The position numbers and the translations under genes were made by a program. DNA of 64,000 nucleotides from Isoetes taiwanensis (Eukaryota; Streptophyta; Lycopodiopsida; Isoetales; Isoetaceae): assembly GCA_021234155.1 (NCBI GenBank), contig JAJEKV010000002.1, positions 28,820,262-28,884,261 of the forward strand, in the 5' to 3' direction. The stretch's first letter is position 1. Each line of letters opens with the position of its first letter. The notes below the pieces were generated by a model. It saw only the letters and a list, made by a program, of their open reading frames with translations, had not been told where the DNA came from and made no database searches. Shown here piece after piece: positions 32,630 through 44,257 of this stretch.

Positions 32630-35313
32630 GAATCGCAGCTTCTTCTGATGCGCCATTTCTTCGTCTTTACCCAATCTCTAATTTACTTTGAATATTGCCT
32701 TCCTTATTCTTGGTTTGTCTCTACATTGTGTGATTAAACTATTGATCTGAGAAATAGCCTGTTGGATTCTTGATTTCTTGGCCATTGCTTGGATGTTGGA
32801 GACCGCCGCTTGAGGTTAATTTAATTCGAAATATAAAAAATATGGCCAGTTATGTGGCATTTGAGAAATATGAAGGAAGGATGTGAGGCATATCTCTTGG
32901 GAAAGGGACATGGCTATTGGAAAAAGCATCTATTAGGAGACATGGATCAATGAGATGGACTATTGCATTATGGCAACTATAGGTGACCTTGTAGCATTAT
33001 AAGGTGATGGCCCGGAATGCATGGCGATTTCACGGGGATCTGATTAACTTTCGCGGAATCGATGTTCTGGCAGTGAGGAATGGAGAAAGTAGGGCTAATA
33101 CGCAGGATCAAATTACAGGAATTGAAGACACATTGTATGGGGAAATAGGTAAAGCCAGTTATTATTTACATGGAGCAGCGACCATTTATTTTCAGCCAGG
33201 CGGGGAGAAGTGGTAGCGTGCGGTGCCTCTTAAGAGGCATAATAGGTAGATGCACGAAGGAACTCAAAAATCAAATTTGAAGAACATCAATATCCTGCAG
33301 TAGAACGCATAGGATGAAGGACCATGTGAATCTTTTTCTCCTATTGAGGGCAAGCTTTATGATAGTATTAAGAGATCATTATGGTAGCCATGTTCTTTGT
33401 TGGTAGACAAATAAAGAACTTGATTTTAAAATGCCACACATAGACAGCGGACATTTACTTTTGGATCATTTATTTACTTGAGGGCATGAGGAAGTGGTAG
33501 CTTTCATTTGTGCTAGGAGAAGCTGGAAGGCCTTAAAATCCATCTTTGGAAAGCATCAAATATCTCGGCGGACCAGAGGATGAAAGGAGAGTGTGAAAGG
33601 TTTTGCTTTTTAGATGAGATAATTGCTAGCATTGATGGACACATTAATATAGACACATTAACATTCTCTTAATGTTTGATTATAGACGTTAACATTCTCT
33701 TTTACGTTTTGCATCTTATACTGCCCAGGCATTGCTTCCCAATAGAGTCTCTAGGGTTTAATGCACGTATTGCAGGAGAAAACATTCCCATGGAACTCTG
33801 CATTATGATGATCCATACTCCAAGAAAAATGTATCTTTTTTTCTACCGACAAATACATTTGGAGATCTAATTAAACATCCGGAAAACATGTAAACTTTGT
33901 AACCAAAACTATCAGACCTTGTTGGTAATATGCGGAGTCTTTTTAGCGTCTATGATTCAGCAACAAGCTCTGTAGCATGTCTGGTAATGTCACTATTTAG
34001 TTTTTCTTTCTTTACATGATATGCTATTTCGTGGGGAAAGATTCTCATGTTGAATAACCCTATGTAGGTAAAGAGAGAAGTCAATTGAAGGCACTTGAAG
34101 GCTCAAGGAGCTGCTAAAGACAAGAAGAGAAGAAAAAGAAGCAAGGAAAAGAAAGAACCCACGATTGAATCCTTTGGAAATAAGCAAAGGAGAGAATTTA
34201 CAACAACAAGATAAAACTTAGGCGGGAGGATTTAAAAAATAAAGTCTACTTGGTGTGCATGGCAAAACCGGTTGGTAGGTTCTTATCGACGTGGGTCCTA
34301 CTTGCCACCAAAAAGGATGGTGGAAGTGAAGCACCTCCTCCGCCATACTAGGCGGTAGCCCACTCTGCGCGGACCAAGGCTGCAACTACGGCAAAGGAAT
34401 TGAAGCGGGGCTGCCCCCTCAGCAGAGAGCCCACCATCCTCACCCTCTTCACCAACAAAACCTACTCTGAGGCTTTGATGGCTACAATAGTGGCACAATA
34501 ATCCCTCTCCCCTTGACTGGCTCCGGAGGTGTTTGCTTCCCTTGTTCTTAATGCAAGCTGGCGAGTATCATCCACGGCACCACATTGAGGCTGCGTATTT
34601 ATCATCACAGGGAAATTAAGGGAAATTTTCAAAGCGCTATTTTCATGAAAAGTAAAGCGTTTTTTGTTAGAACTCCTTTCTTGGAAAAAATTGATGGAGA
34701 TCATCAATTCTCCCGATTGAAGGGAAGTCGTTTGGAATTATCATACACCCTTATGGGGAGGGCTAGCATTTAGGATATAATGGCTTCACCGTAGATTAAA
34801 ATTTTCCACAATTATTGCTTGCAGGCCGAGGAGTCCGAGGGGCTCACGGTTTCCTAAGAAGATTCGAGCTCAGGTGGCTAAATTCACAATCAGTATTTCG
34901 AGCTTTTATAATGAGAATGCTCGCCTTTCTGAGTAGCATTGAATTTGAAACTGAAATTGTTGTCTTAGTTGGAAGAATTTGTTGGACACAAGAACATTTC
35001 AGCCACAGGTATATTTCGGGTGTTCAAAGACAATTCGGATACTAGGATCATAGTCAAGGTGTATTGGGTGAATTTTAAAACTAATCTGAAACGCGAATTA
35101 AATGTTTGTTATTGCAATTATGGAGGCAAAAATCGTGGAGTAGAAGTTAGCGGATTCTCATCTTTTCTTTTCAGTTAACGTTAGTTTGCCTTAAATTTAT
35201 ATTTCCTCATTTATTTTGCTCCCTTTTTCCTCTGCTTTTGTCTTTCTATTGTTTAGCCCTGACCTTTTTCGTTATGGCTACAATTTCATTAATCCAAAAT
35301 TGCCAAAAAAATT
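32630..35313. other. Unrecognised accessory sequence
   Basis: No supported gene. An ATG frame at 33007-33216 (+, 69 codons) and frames at 33676-33870, 34815-35045 and 34969-35178 (+) show no known domain. No copia LTR or primer-binding site was identified, although this is where the 5' LTR of the adjacent copia relic would be expected. Confidence 0.4.
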
Positions 35314-35703
35314 TTGAATACTTCAAAAACCCTAAATGTTAATTCCCTCATTTTTCTTCACAAGTTCATGCTTCTATCTCCTCCCGACCGATCCCAGTTA
35401 AGTACTTATCACCAAAAACCTTCAATGGTTCTTAAATTTGGTGATTTTGCTGATTTGGATTTTGTTTCCAAAGATATACATCATTTTTCCTCAGATGTTC
35501 CTATTTGGAATAATCTTTCCAAGGATTCGGGCCGAAATGCCATTGTCCCAACTTTAAATGCAAATGGTGTTCCTATCCCCTATGGCAACCCGAGACCAGC
35601 TCAACCTGTCTTATCTGATCAAGAATTGGCTGAGGAGCTAAACAATCTTCAGTTCTTTAAAGGTATTAAGCTCATCACTGCCATTTGCTTCCCGAGGAAT
35701 TAA
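35314..35703 (+). CDS. Unknown 129-residue ORF, possible LINE ORF1 start
   Basis: The frame encodes KFGDFADLDFVSKDIHHFSS, then GVPIPYGNPRPAQPVLSDQELAEELNNLQFFK. Composition looks protein-like (acidic helix near the end), and a region continuing to about 35940 in other frames may extend it. I do not recognise the family. A downstream Ser/Lys/Gln-rich frame at 36720-36989 could be the tail of the same protein, which would resemble a LINE ORF1 in layout, but no zinc knuckle is visible. Confidence 0.3.
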   Translation: MNTSKTLNVNSLIFLHKFMLLSPPDRSQLSTYHQKPSMVLKFGDFADLDFVSKDIHHFSSDVPIWNNLSKDSGRNAIVPTLNANGVPIPYGNPRPAQPVLSDQELAEELNNLQFFKGIKLITAICFPRN

Positions 35704-37275
35704 CTCTCTTTCTACTGCTGTATTATCATTTGTGGATAAAGTTTGGTCAGTGTCAAAAGCGTGGGAGATGTTTGTAAAATTATACAAAGGATCGCTATTA
35801 GAGTTTCTAATTTATTGGTTTAAAAATGTCCCTACCTTCTTGTGTTGCTACCAGCTCTGGGTGCTTCAATTTCTTTGTAAAAAGCTTATTCCGAATCAAC
35901 ATTTGATACCGGTATTTTCTCCGAGTGAGCCCTTTAATTTCCCTTAAATAAATTTGGGAGAATTCACATTGCCCATAAAAGGCAATTGAGAAACCCCAAT
36001 CCATATCAGGAATGAAGATTGGTCACCAGGCCATCTTTGGCTGACCCGAACCCACATCTCCTCATAGAATAATTTCACGTATAAAATGCACAATTTTTAT
36101 TAGATTGGACATCTCTAAGACTATACCTACTTCCATTCCTTTCTTAGTTTCTTTGATGAATTGATCTTTTGGTGAGATGGGTTGGGATTCACCACTTTTT
36201 GTCAAGATTGCAATTCGGACACTTTTCTCAGAGTTTTAATGCAATTGTAATATTCAAAGTAAAGTGAATAGTATGCCTATTGAAGAAGATTTCACAGACT
36301 ATCACTACGCCGAATCAATAGGAATATGAAATCAAAATATACATCACTAGTCAGAATCATGGATTACCTCTGGAAGATTCCAAAGTTAACTTTCGGTCTC
36401 AAGGACCAAGATGGACTAAAATTAATGGCTGACAAGAAGAATTCAAAAAAAAAGAGGAGCAGAGGCAAATTACGTTGAGAGGGATGATCATTGATATTAC
36501 ACCTCTGGGAAATTCTCCATTATCAAATATCTGCTGCTTTCGACCTCACAGTGCGGAGTTAAAGGAGTGTTAAACAAGGTGAGGTATCCTTATCTTCACA
36601 CAACTAAATCGTGACGGCACGGTACAAATATCGGAGATAATTCTTTGAAAAATAAGGGGAGACCATAAAAAGATGATCAAGGAGCAAGTCTCCTGTTTCG
36701 ATCTACATGAACTCACAGAATGATACATATACAAGACTCTAAGGATAATGCAACTTCAAATCAAGAAAAGGCTACATCCAAATCCTCAAAAGACTTTGGT
36801 AGAAGCAATCAGCTTACTATTAAAATTAATCCTCCAAGGATCAATACTCAATCATCTCAATCAATTCAATCAGACCGAGTAGGAGAGAATGAAGGATCAT
36901 CACTTATGGAAAATAAGAGCAATAAAAAGAAACAGATGGAAGCTCATATGTCCCCAACCTCAAAAATTAGGGTTCTCGAAAAAATCTAGGATAGTAGCCA
37001 AATGAAACATTGTTTCAAATATCAACTCGTGATACGATTTTTGTAATAATGAGTTTCAAGTTTTAGATGATATAAATGTTGAGTTAAATTACCAAATCTT
37101 GAAGGAGCCAATAATTCTCTCTCAAATCATGCTTACTTTGGAACAGCACGCAAATACCAAAAGTCGCTAGAGCTCTTCCCTTATTGGTTGTGCAGTCATC
37201 CTCCAGCTCCTCAAGAATGTCGGCTCTATTTTTGCATTTGCAATGCAGCTTCACGAGGAGTTACAAATTTGAATC
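35704..37275. other. Unrecognised sequence with a low-complexity ORF
   Basis: The only notable frame is 36720-36989 (+), 89 codons rich in Ser, Asn, Lys and Gln (for example SNQEKATSKSSKDFGRSNQ). Otherwise nothing is supported. Confidence 0.35.
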
Positions 37276-38445
37276 TCAGCAGACAAAAGTGCTTGAATCT
37301 GAGAGAAATGAATCTGAGAAATGGGAAATAAATATGGAGCCAAATTGTGAGACAAATTTTATGGAAAGTACGACAGGAAGAGAAGAGAATGAGAATATTT
37401 TAAGTGTGGTTTTAAGACAATTTCTGAATGCAGACATACGATCAGCAACTGATAACCTAGTATATAGTACATCTAAGTTGTTAAGCATGTACTATATGGC
37501 CTGATCAAACCAGATCATGTTATCATCACATTCTTTGGATTGTTTACCCTTTGCCCTGTTATCACAAATGCATTTGAAGTAAGGGCACATAGTATGCCAG
37601 ATATGCTTCAAGTAAAAGTCATCCCTTGTGATATTAGAATATGCCATGTGGTCTTTCTGACATAATATCATCAGATCACTTTTATTACATTTTTTATCAA
37701 AGAACTTGGTATCTACAACAAGCCTGACCTTTGTCCTTTTCATTCTTATCATCCAAAAAGCAGCGGCCAATTTTTAGTTTTCCAAATGGCCTGGTTGCAC
37801 AACAGCCCATGGTTTTCTACCAGTCTATCAGGTATAATAGGAAATCTTAAGCAATTTCTCAATGCAAATTTGAAGTCGACCACGTTTTTACTTTTACTCT
37901 TGTTTGTAGTAGGTTGTAGGACTGCGTTATCTGCCTCAGTGAGCAAATCATCCCCAAATAAGTCATCAGACATATCAGTAGCCATAGTGGAAATCATGGA
38001 TTTGTCTAGCCTTATCTACTCCTCCTCTTTGGACAGCGTATTCTTAATCTCATTAACATTCTCAAGTACAGTGACCCCAAGAATGAATTCACTGGCAAGC
38101 TCATCCTCAGCTTTAGTCCAGTTATAGACCTTTTGTGGTAGGCTATCATATAAGCTATATAAAAATGGGAACACATCCTCTTCTTTATTAGAGCTTTGTT
38201 AATATGTGGCAAAAGCATGAGCCACTCACTAAAGCCAAGATGTGTAACAGCTGAGATCTGTTCAGGAGTTCTAATAGCTTCTCTTTCTAGAATGATCTCA
38301 TAGAATTTCATATTTTTAATACAACACAGAATAGTCTGTACAACAGTGTTGGGACATTCAATTCTGTTTTTATCAAATCCGATTTCAATAAGTTGATCAT
38401 TCCATGTTGGAGGTATTACATCATATTCGACATCCTCATCTGGAG
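37276..38445 (-). pseudogene. Inverted relic of the Penelope-like ORF1
   Basis: The minus strand gives, in order, CPNTVVQTILCCI (38390-38330), ISAVTHLGFSEWLMLLP, LRNCLRFPIIPDRLVENHG, NQAIWKTKNWPLL, DDFYLKHIWHTMCPYFKC, NMIWFDQAI and MLNNLD. Each aligns in the same order with the (+) ORF1 at 42372-43738: TVQTILACI, SAITHMGMSNFL, FFNCQRFPIMTQREVESHG, KQALWKSKNLGIL, HDFYIKMYQSTIRPFIKC, TIIWLDHAVW and MNNLD. Frames change at least twice. This is an older, strongly diverged copy lying head to head with the (+) element. Confidence 0.75.
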
Positions 38446-39040
38446 CACCCTACATTTAGCATGTGAACCCAAATGTCCATTGTCAAGTTAGTCAATAATC
38501 AGCAAACAAACTCAAATGCAAACATCCAATATATTTCTCAAGTTGCAGCTTGGGATCATATAACTACTCAAACAAATAGAAAATAGGTACAAGACAACAC
38601 CAGATGTCTCCAGTGTGATGAAGTATCTAAGAAAAAATCCCAGCCTGAACTAGCATCACTAGACCAGACATACACTTGTAGGGTCAATCCCTTATGATAT
38701 TATCACCCTGATTCTGTTCCAAGATTTGTATCCTAGATTGATTATCTTTTTATCTATTGGACTCATCCTATCTTTAACATGTTACCATCTGTTTTTAACT
38801 CATAAACATCTTATACCATGTGTCTATCATACAAGTATTCTAGCACTTATCCTCTGCTCCATGAATCAGAGTACGTAGGTCGCTGCCATAATGCTATTTG
38901 TAATGCATTCTAGAATCCATATCTTAACCCGACAGAATTGTGCGGACTACTAAAAATGGAAGGTACATGGAAATTCTGACTTTTAGAATACTTACAGATA
39001 TGGATGATTTGATATCTATTAACATCCATTTATCAGAAAC
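38446..39040. other. Spacer between inverted element remnants
   Basis: AT-rich sequence without a supported gene. It separates the minus-strand ORF1 relic from the plus-strand RT tail. Confidence 0.4.
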
Positions 39041-39480
39041 TTTTTAGGATTGGGGGATGATAATGGGATGGTAATCTACAACCTAAAGCATTTAGCAATA
39101 AAAGATGAAGCTGTTTATTAGGTAAATGATACTACTAGAGGTATTAGGAAGGTGGATTTCCTAAACATGACAATAGAGTCATTGTACCACGTTTGGATTA
39201 TATACTACATATAGGTACGACAAAGGAAGAAGTTACCATTTAAGGTGTCTAAATTGTGCATGCTGGGATTCGCGGTATATTTGATGGCATGCAATGTAAT
39301 TATCTCCCAAATCATGCCATTTCTATATCATGATGATCCCATTAAATGACTTATGATATATTGGATCACGATAGCGGCTTCATAAGTAAAGAGGGTTTGT
39401 TAAGAAGGATATACGGTATGAATTAACAAAGTTTTACGAATGAGGTTTTCGAGGTCTAAGGTGTGATATAAAGATACATT
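39041..39480 (+). pseudogene. 3' end relic of a Penelope-like RT gene
   Basis: The nucleotide sequence at 39155-39190 (GTGGATTTCCTAAACATGAC) aligns with the RT gene at 45970 (GTCAACTTCCTCAACATGAC), which encodes VNFLNMTI. The match continues weakly through the part corresponding to the RDHLPF region, the NVPSxVMPYI region and the end of the thumb at about 39460. It is thus the 3' tail of another element copy, in the same orientation as the intact one and about 6.8 kb upstream of it. It is too damaged to translate. Confidence 0.65.
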
Positions 39481-39593
39481 TTTGAGCTTAGCTAGAACAA
39501 ATAGCTCTTAGATATGGCAGGGGGTCCTTATGTTAATAAGACCCCAACCTTTTGCTATAATCATATGGACTCTCCCACCTTGGGGTAGGAGAT

Positions 39594-42185
39594 AGTGTAT
39601 ATATACATATACATATATCCAAGGTTGATAAAGGGCATATGAGTAAGATGACTACATGAGTATGATTTCTAAATTGCACCTAATTCATGGGTATAGACAC
39701 ATGATGGTAATTTGACAAGAAATGAAGTGCTTAGGTTAACCATATCTTAAATACATGATCCCGAGAGAAAATTAAGATTGGTGAGGGCCTTAGAGATGGA
39801 CCCATATAGGACCCGGGATAAAATGATAAGTTGAATAAGATAGAATGAGTAGGTACGACAAAGGCGGGGATATATCTTTACACAAAACCTTAGCACATAG
39901 GAACAAGTTATTGTGAGTGCGTGGTGAAACCCGGGGAAATAAAGACCAAGGAAGGTAATAACTTTGTGAACCAAATAAGATAAAGTGTTCTAATAAGACA
40001 TGGTTATAAAAAGCAAAGGTAGGTCATGTATGGACATACTAAATAGGAATAGAGAAATATAATGACAATGGGGAAGACGCATTATGGAGTGTACATATTC
40101 TTGGAGATCTATGCAAAAAACAATAAAAGGACCTAATATAGGGTAATGGAATAAGCTGTGACCATGAGGATGGGATTTAGTCAAATATTGTATTTAGTAA
40201 AGGGCAAAGATATGGTTGGTAGAGGCATTATGAATTATCTGAAATCTAAAACCAGGATGGGGACATTTAAGTATATATCAAAGTTTAGGGTTCCAGTTTT
40301 GGGCATTAACAGCAGCCTTGCTGGCCACAGAGAAACACATCACAGTATAGATGATTACTTCAACGGATGCTTACGATATGATATAGTGCGATTGAAAACA
40401 TTTTTAGAGCATGTAGTTTTCCCATGTAGCATGTGGTTTGGCAATAAGATTTAATGTAAGTGAGCTAGAAAGTTTAGCCTATAGAGATGATTATTCACGA
40501 GCAAAAGCGGAAGAGGTTGAGGGAATTTATTCAAGCGGTGAATGCGTTGGGCATTTGGAGATCCATTAGACCTTATAGCGGTATAGTTTGAGATAACATT
40601 GTTTCCGGTAGTGAACTTCTTGGCTGAATCTTCAAGCAGGTTCAAGATCATGAAGAAATACGAAGCCCGAGAGTTCGAGGCAATCTCAAAGCCCACAAAG
40701 CCAGGCATTATCCGAGATGCTAAGAGAAAAAGATTATCAATTCGGGAATGATGGATCACGCCACAAAAAAATGTCTTTGGAAGGAATGGCAAAAGATCTT
40801 TGGGAATCGACGGTATGCAAATAAGAGGGCAATGAGCATGGGTAGAGACTGGTTCGGCATTGAAGCTTATGTAAGCAACCATACATGGAAAAGGCAAAAG
40901 AACATCACGAGCAATGTGAAACAAAGAGTAAACATAGGCTGGAGTTAGAACAAGCTGGAGGGATGATCAAATGCCACTAAATCGAGGTTTCTTTTTGGTT
41001 CTTTAATATGGGAATATATTAAAAAAGGAGTTTTACAATGAATTCTGAGTCCAGGTTGATCTTTTACATTAAATAATGCATTAGGGCATGATTAATTATT
41101 TGTTTGGTATATGATTGGTTTTGGAAGAATAAGAGTATTGCATTTCTTGATGTAAGAGGAGAAGGTATGCGGGTTAAGGTAGGTGACTCACAGGGAATAG
41201 GTAAGTAAGGCATAATCACGGAATATATTTCAATCCATGGGCGCCAAAGCAACAAGGAGGAGTTACGATTTAGGTCTCCAGGATACTCGATTACATAAGC
41301 ATAAAGTTATGGTGGCCATCAAGCGAGGAAGTTAAATCACCTACCTCTAAATGGTTTCTACTTAAGATTGTATAGGTTAAGGGCTAATATGCCATGAAAT
41401 TCCATGGCCTGCTAGCCATATCATTACCCTTCTTAGGCTAAATTCTTGCGGTTTAACTGGCTCGCGGGGTAGCAGGAGGGGCCTCTTTACCCTACTCCTT
41501 ACAGTCAATGGATTGATTTTGCTAGGCAGGCTTCCAAAGATTATGAGGATGGCGATTACACGCAACTATGGGATGTCTTGCATGATTCTCTTATGTTGTA
41601 GTCAAAGATATCATCAATAATGGTGCATAGGTAAGGCTGGGATTGGGGATCCTTACAAGGTCCACGTATTTTAACTCTATTTTTTGAGATGGTTATTCTG
41701 TGAAAGTTAATATGTGATAGAAGTGTTAAGAAATTTGACCCAAGCGGTAACTATAGTTATGATGAAACAATGCTACTTTATCTTTGAATTAAAAGTATTT
41801 CGTTTTTCTCAAGGTGTTATAGATTTGGGAGTTTAATAAGCGAGAATCGAGAGATCGGTTGCTTATCACATGGAGTACTTGATCATAAGGTTACATAATA
41901 CTTGACTTAAAAGCGATGAGAGGAAAGATCAATAGAGTAAAAGACTTAAAGAAGACTATGAATAAAGATAAAATTATGGACGAGAGATGCTTAAATTTTG
42001 TGAGCCGCGTAAACTAAGGGCATGGTATGGAATGCTACATGTAAAAAGAAATTTTGGAAGCATAGTTATAAGGTTGTCCCAATATAAAAGCGGGAGGTGA
42101 TAAGTCTAGTTTCAGCCTTGGTTTGCCATGTAAGTTAAGCTAGATGTCACGGAACGGAATCAACTGAGATTAGGCTTTATATATT
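39594..42185 (+). repeat. Long direct repeat, copy A (pseudo-LTR-like)
   Basis: Matches 46482-49130 over its whole length, at an offset of about 6.9 kb. Anchors: GATTTCTAAATTGCAC (39668; 46559), GTTCTAATAAGACATGGTTA (39987; 46898), TAGATGATTACTTCAACGGA (40347; 47265) and GCTAGATGTCACGGAACGGA (42138; 49090). The copies differ by many small indels. No conserved coding frame runs through it. It begins at a TA-rich stretch. Together with copy B it brackets the ORF1-RT unit. Confidence 0.85.
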
Positions 42186-42371
42186 AGGCTTCGGCTTATT
42201 GGTTAAACCAATAGGGATCTTATGGAACATGACTCCAGCCTAATTACAGTAGTAAGTTTAAGCTTATAGACATAAACTGTTGAACATAATGAATGGTAGC
42301 TGAAAGCATATAGTATGAACCTGATTTGTTTACAGTATCTAATAAACAGTGGCTTTTCCTAGGAAGGATCG

Positions 42372-43738
42372 ATGAACACTATACAACGCAATCTGACATC
42401 TACCAGTAACAATGGCGTAGCTTATCAATACGAATGGATTCCAGAACTCATGGACTATGGTTATGCTCTCATAGGAAGACCAGCACCAAATTATACTGTA
42501 CAGACAATTCTGGCATGCATCATTAGAAGAGAGTTGCATCAGTATATCATCAACATGGAAAATACAGTGACTAACAACGACAATTCAGCAATCACTCACA
42601 TGGGCATGAGCAATTTTCTTACCATGGTATCTAGCTTCGGGAAAGTTGGGTATGATCTTGATTCATGTAAAGGCATCATTGACAACAGATACGCAAGGCT
42701 CCCTCTAGCACAGTTCAATGCCACAGAAAAGGAGGCAGCGAATTTAAAGACATTTGTCAAGGGACTTACTGCACTTGAAAGGGCAAACGGTGTAAAATTT
42801 ACATTCCCTGTTAACCGACGAACAAAAGCAAAGGCACCAGTTACGCAGGTCAAAGTGATTCCCAATGCAGTCTATAACAACTGTTTGTTCAATGTGGAGA
42901 TGTTACCTGATGAATACAAAGCTGCATTTTGTGCAAAGCATGAAAATGACAATGATGGAATCAATAATGACAATACTGAAGATGAGGAGAAGGTACCTAT
43001 CAGCATGTTAAACTTCTTCAATTGCCAAAGGTTTCCTATCATGACACAAAGGGAGGTTGAATCTCATGGCACTCAGTATAAACAAGCACTCTGGAAGAGT
43101 AAGAATCTCGGGATACTGGCACCTATCAGTCTGGAAGCATGGAAGCAATTAGCTAACCTGGATGATAATGATCTAAGAGAGGCCTGCAACGAAGTGGATA
43201 ATTGCATACGAAAGGTTGACAAAGTTGATGTTACACTTCCCTTTGCTGCCAAGTACTTCGGCCTGGAATGCAGCAATAGCAAGACTATATCCATCGGTCA
43301 AAAAGGTCATCAAGCAAGGGTCGATGAGAGAAGACATGATTTCTATATCAAAATGTACCAGAGCACTATACGCCCATTTATCAAATGCACGTAATGGTAA
43401 AATTGCCAAAAGGAAATGGAGATACTTACGATACTATCATCTGGCTGGACCATGCGGTATGGTTTCTAATGAACAATTTGGACAAAAGGCTTGGCGGAAA
43501 CTTGACCTACTATGGTGAGTTTGCCTTTTCGACTCAATACTTTCCTGAACCTCTTAAGGCCGACCATTCGCATTATGTTGGCTACATCGGAGACCTTGAG
43601 GATATTATGGTCAAAATGACAATAATGTTTGCTGATAATCCCAACAGTGATCTTAATAAGGAGTTTGGAGGCACTAAATTGACTGATGTGCTGGAAAAAA
43701 CCATCAAGCCAATTAAGTTCTTGATTGCAAAACAGTAG
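42372..43738 (+). pseudogene. Penelope-like element ORF1, unknown family, one frameshift
   Basis: ATG at 42372 opens 340 codons to 43394. The protein then continues in another frame (to 43738) after a single frameshift near 43392. The total is about 455 residues, soluble, with an acidic low-complexity insert (ENDNDGINNDNTEDEE, residues about 197-212). The same protein is conserved in the inverted relic at 37.3-38.4 kb across the whole length, including past the frameshift, so this is one coding unit and the frameshift is secondary. No known domain is visible: no zinc knuckle, GIY-YIG or coiled coil. It precedes the RT gene on the same strand by about 0.5 kb. It is probably an element-encoded accessory protein; its role is unknown. 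Confidence 0.65.
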
Positions 43739-43816
43739 GAGGGAAATATTTATAGCCAAAGTGAACACAACAGAAAAAGACAAAGTGAACCGGACAGCCC
43801 AGACTGCTCGATCATA

Positions 43817-44040
43817 ATGCCACCAAAGTTGTATAAGAGACCAGAGTCGGCAAGCTCCAATGTTGGGGCAAGTTCCAATATTACTGAGATTGGAAACAAC
43901 AGTATCATTGAGATCGATGATACAAATAGTAAGAAGGCTGGATCGGTCCCACAAAAACCACGGCTACTAAAAGTCGCAGTGAGATCCTTCACGACATAGC
44001 TGAAACCGAGATTTTTATTATATAAAGACCCACCGTGGAG
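43817..44040 (+). CDS. Small upstream exon of the RT gene, candidate
   Basis: ATG at 43817 encodes MPPKLYKRPESASSNVGASS, followed by an acidic IIEIDDTNSKK stretch. The open frame ends at a TAG (43997-43999), but a neighbouring frame continues KSRSEILHDIAETEIF close to a strong donor GAG|GTAAGAAA at 44040/44041. A GT-AG intron (44041-44257) would place this ahead of the RT exon. Whether the TAG is decay or an error is not known. Confidence 0.4.
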
Positions 44041-44257
44041 GTAAGAAACTATCTCAGTTACATGTTTACAGTTTGATTAAGTACTATTCTATAATGATTG
44101 ATGAAGGTTTCTGTAATAAGTAGAGCATGTAACAGTAGTAAAGGGAATGCACGGGTTTTTAACAAAAAACAAAAAAAAGAATCATAGTTCCAATGCCTAC
44201 TTAGGCATTACTTTAAAAGAAATGATCTTTTGATCAAACAATATATACGTTTACAGA
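44041..44257 (+). other. Candidate intron in the Penelope-like element
   Basis: A GTAAGAAA donor at 44041 and an acceptor TATATACGTTTACAG ending at 44257. The RT frame has no ATG near its start; the first in-frame codon after a stop is TTG at 44230, so splicing would explain how translation enters it. Introns are known in Penelope-like elements. Confidence 0.5.

Noticed and set aside
40451-40924. 157-codon minus-strand ORF in direct repeat A
   Set aside because: It is not open in copy B and shows no domain; probably chance.
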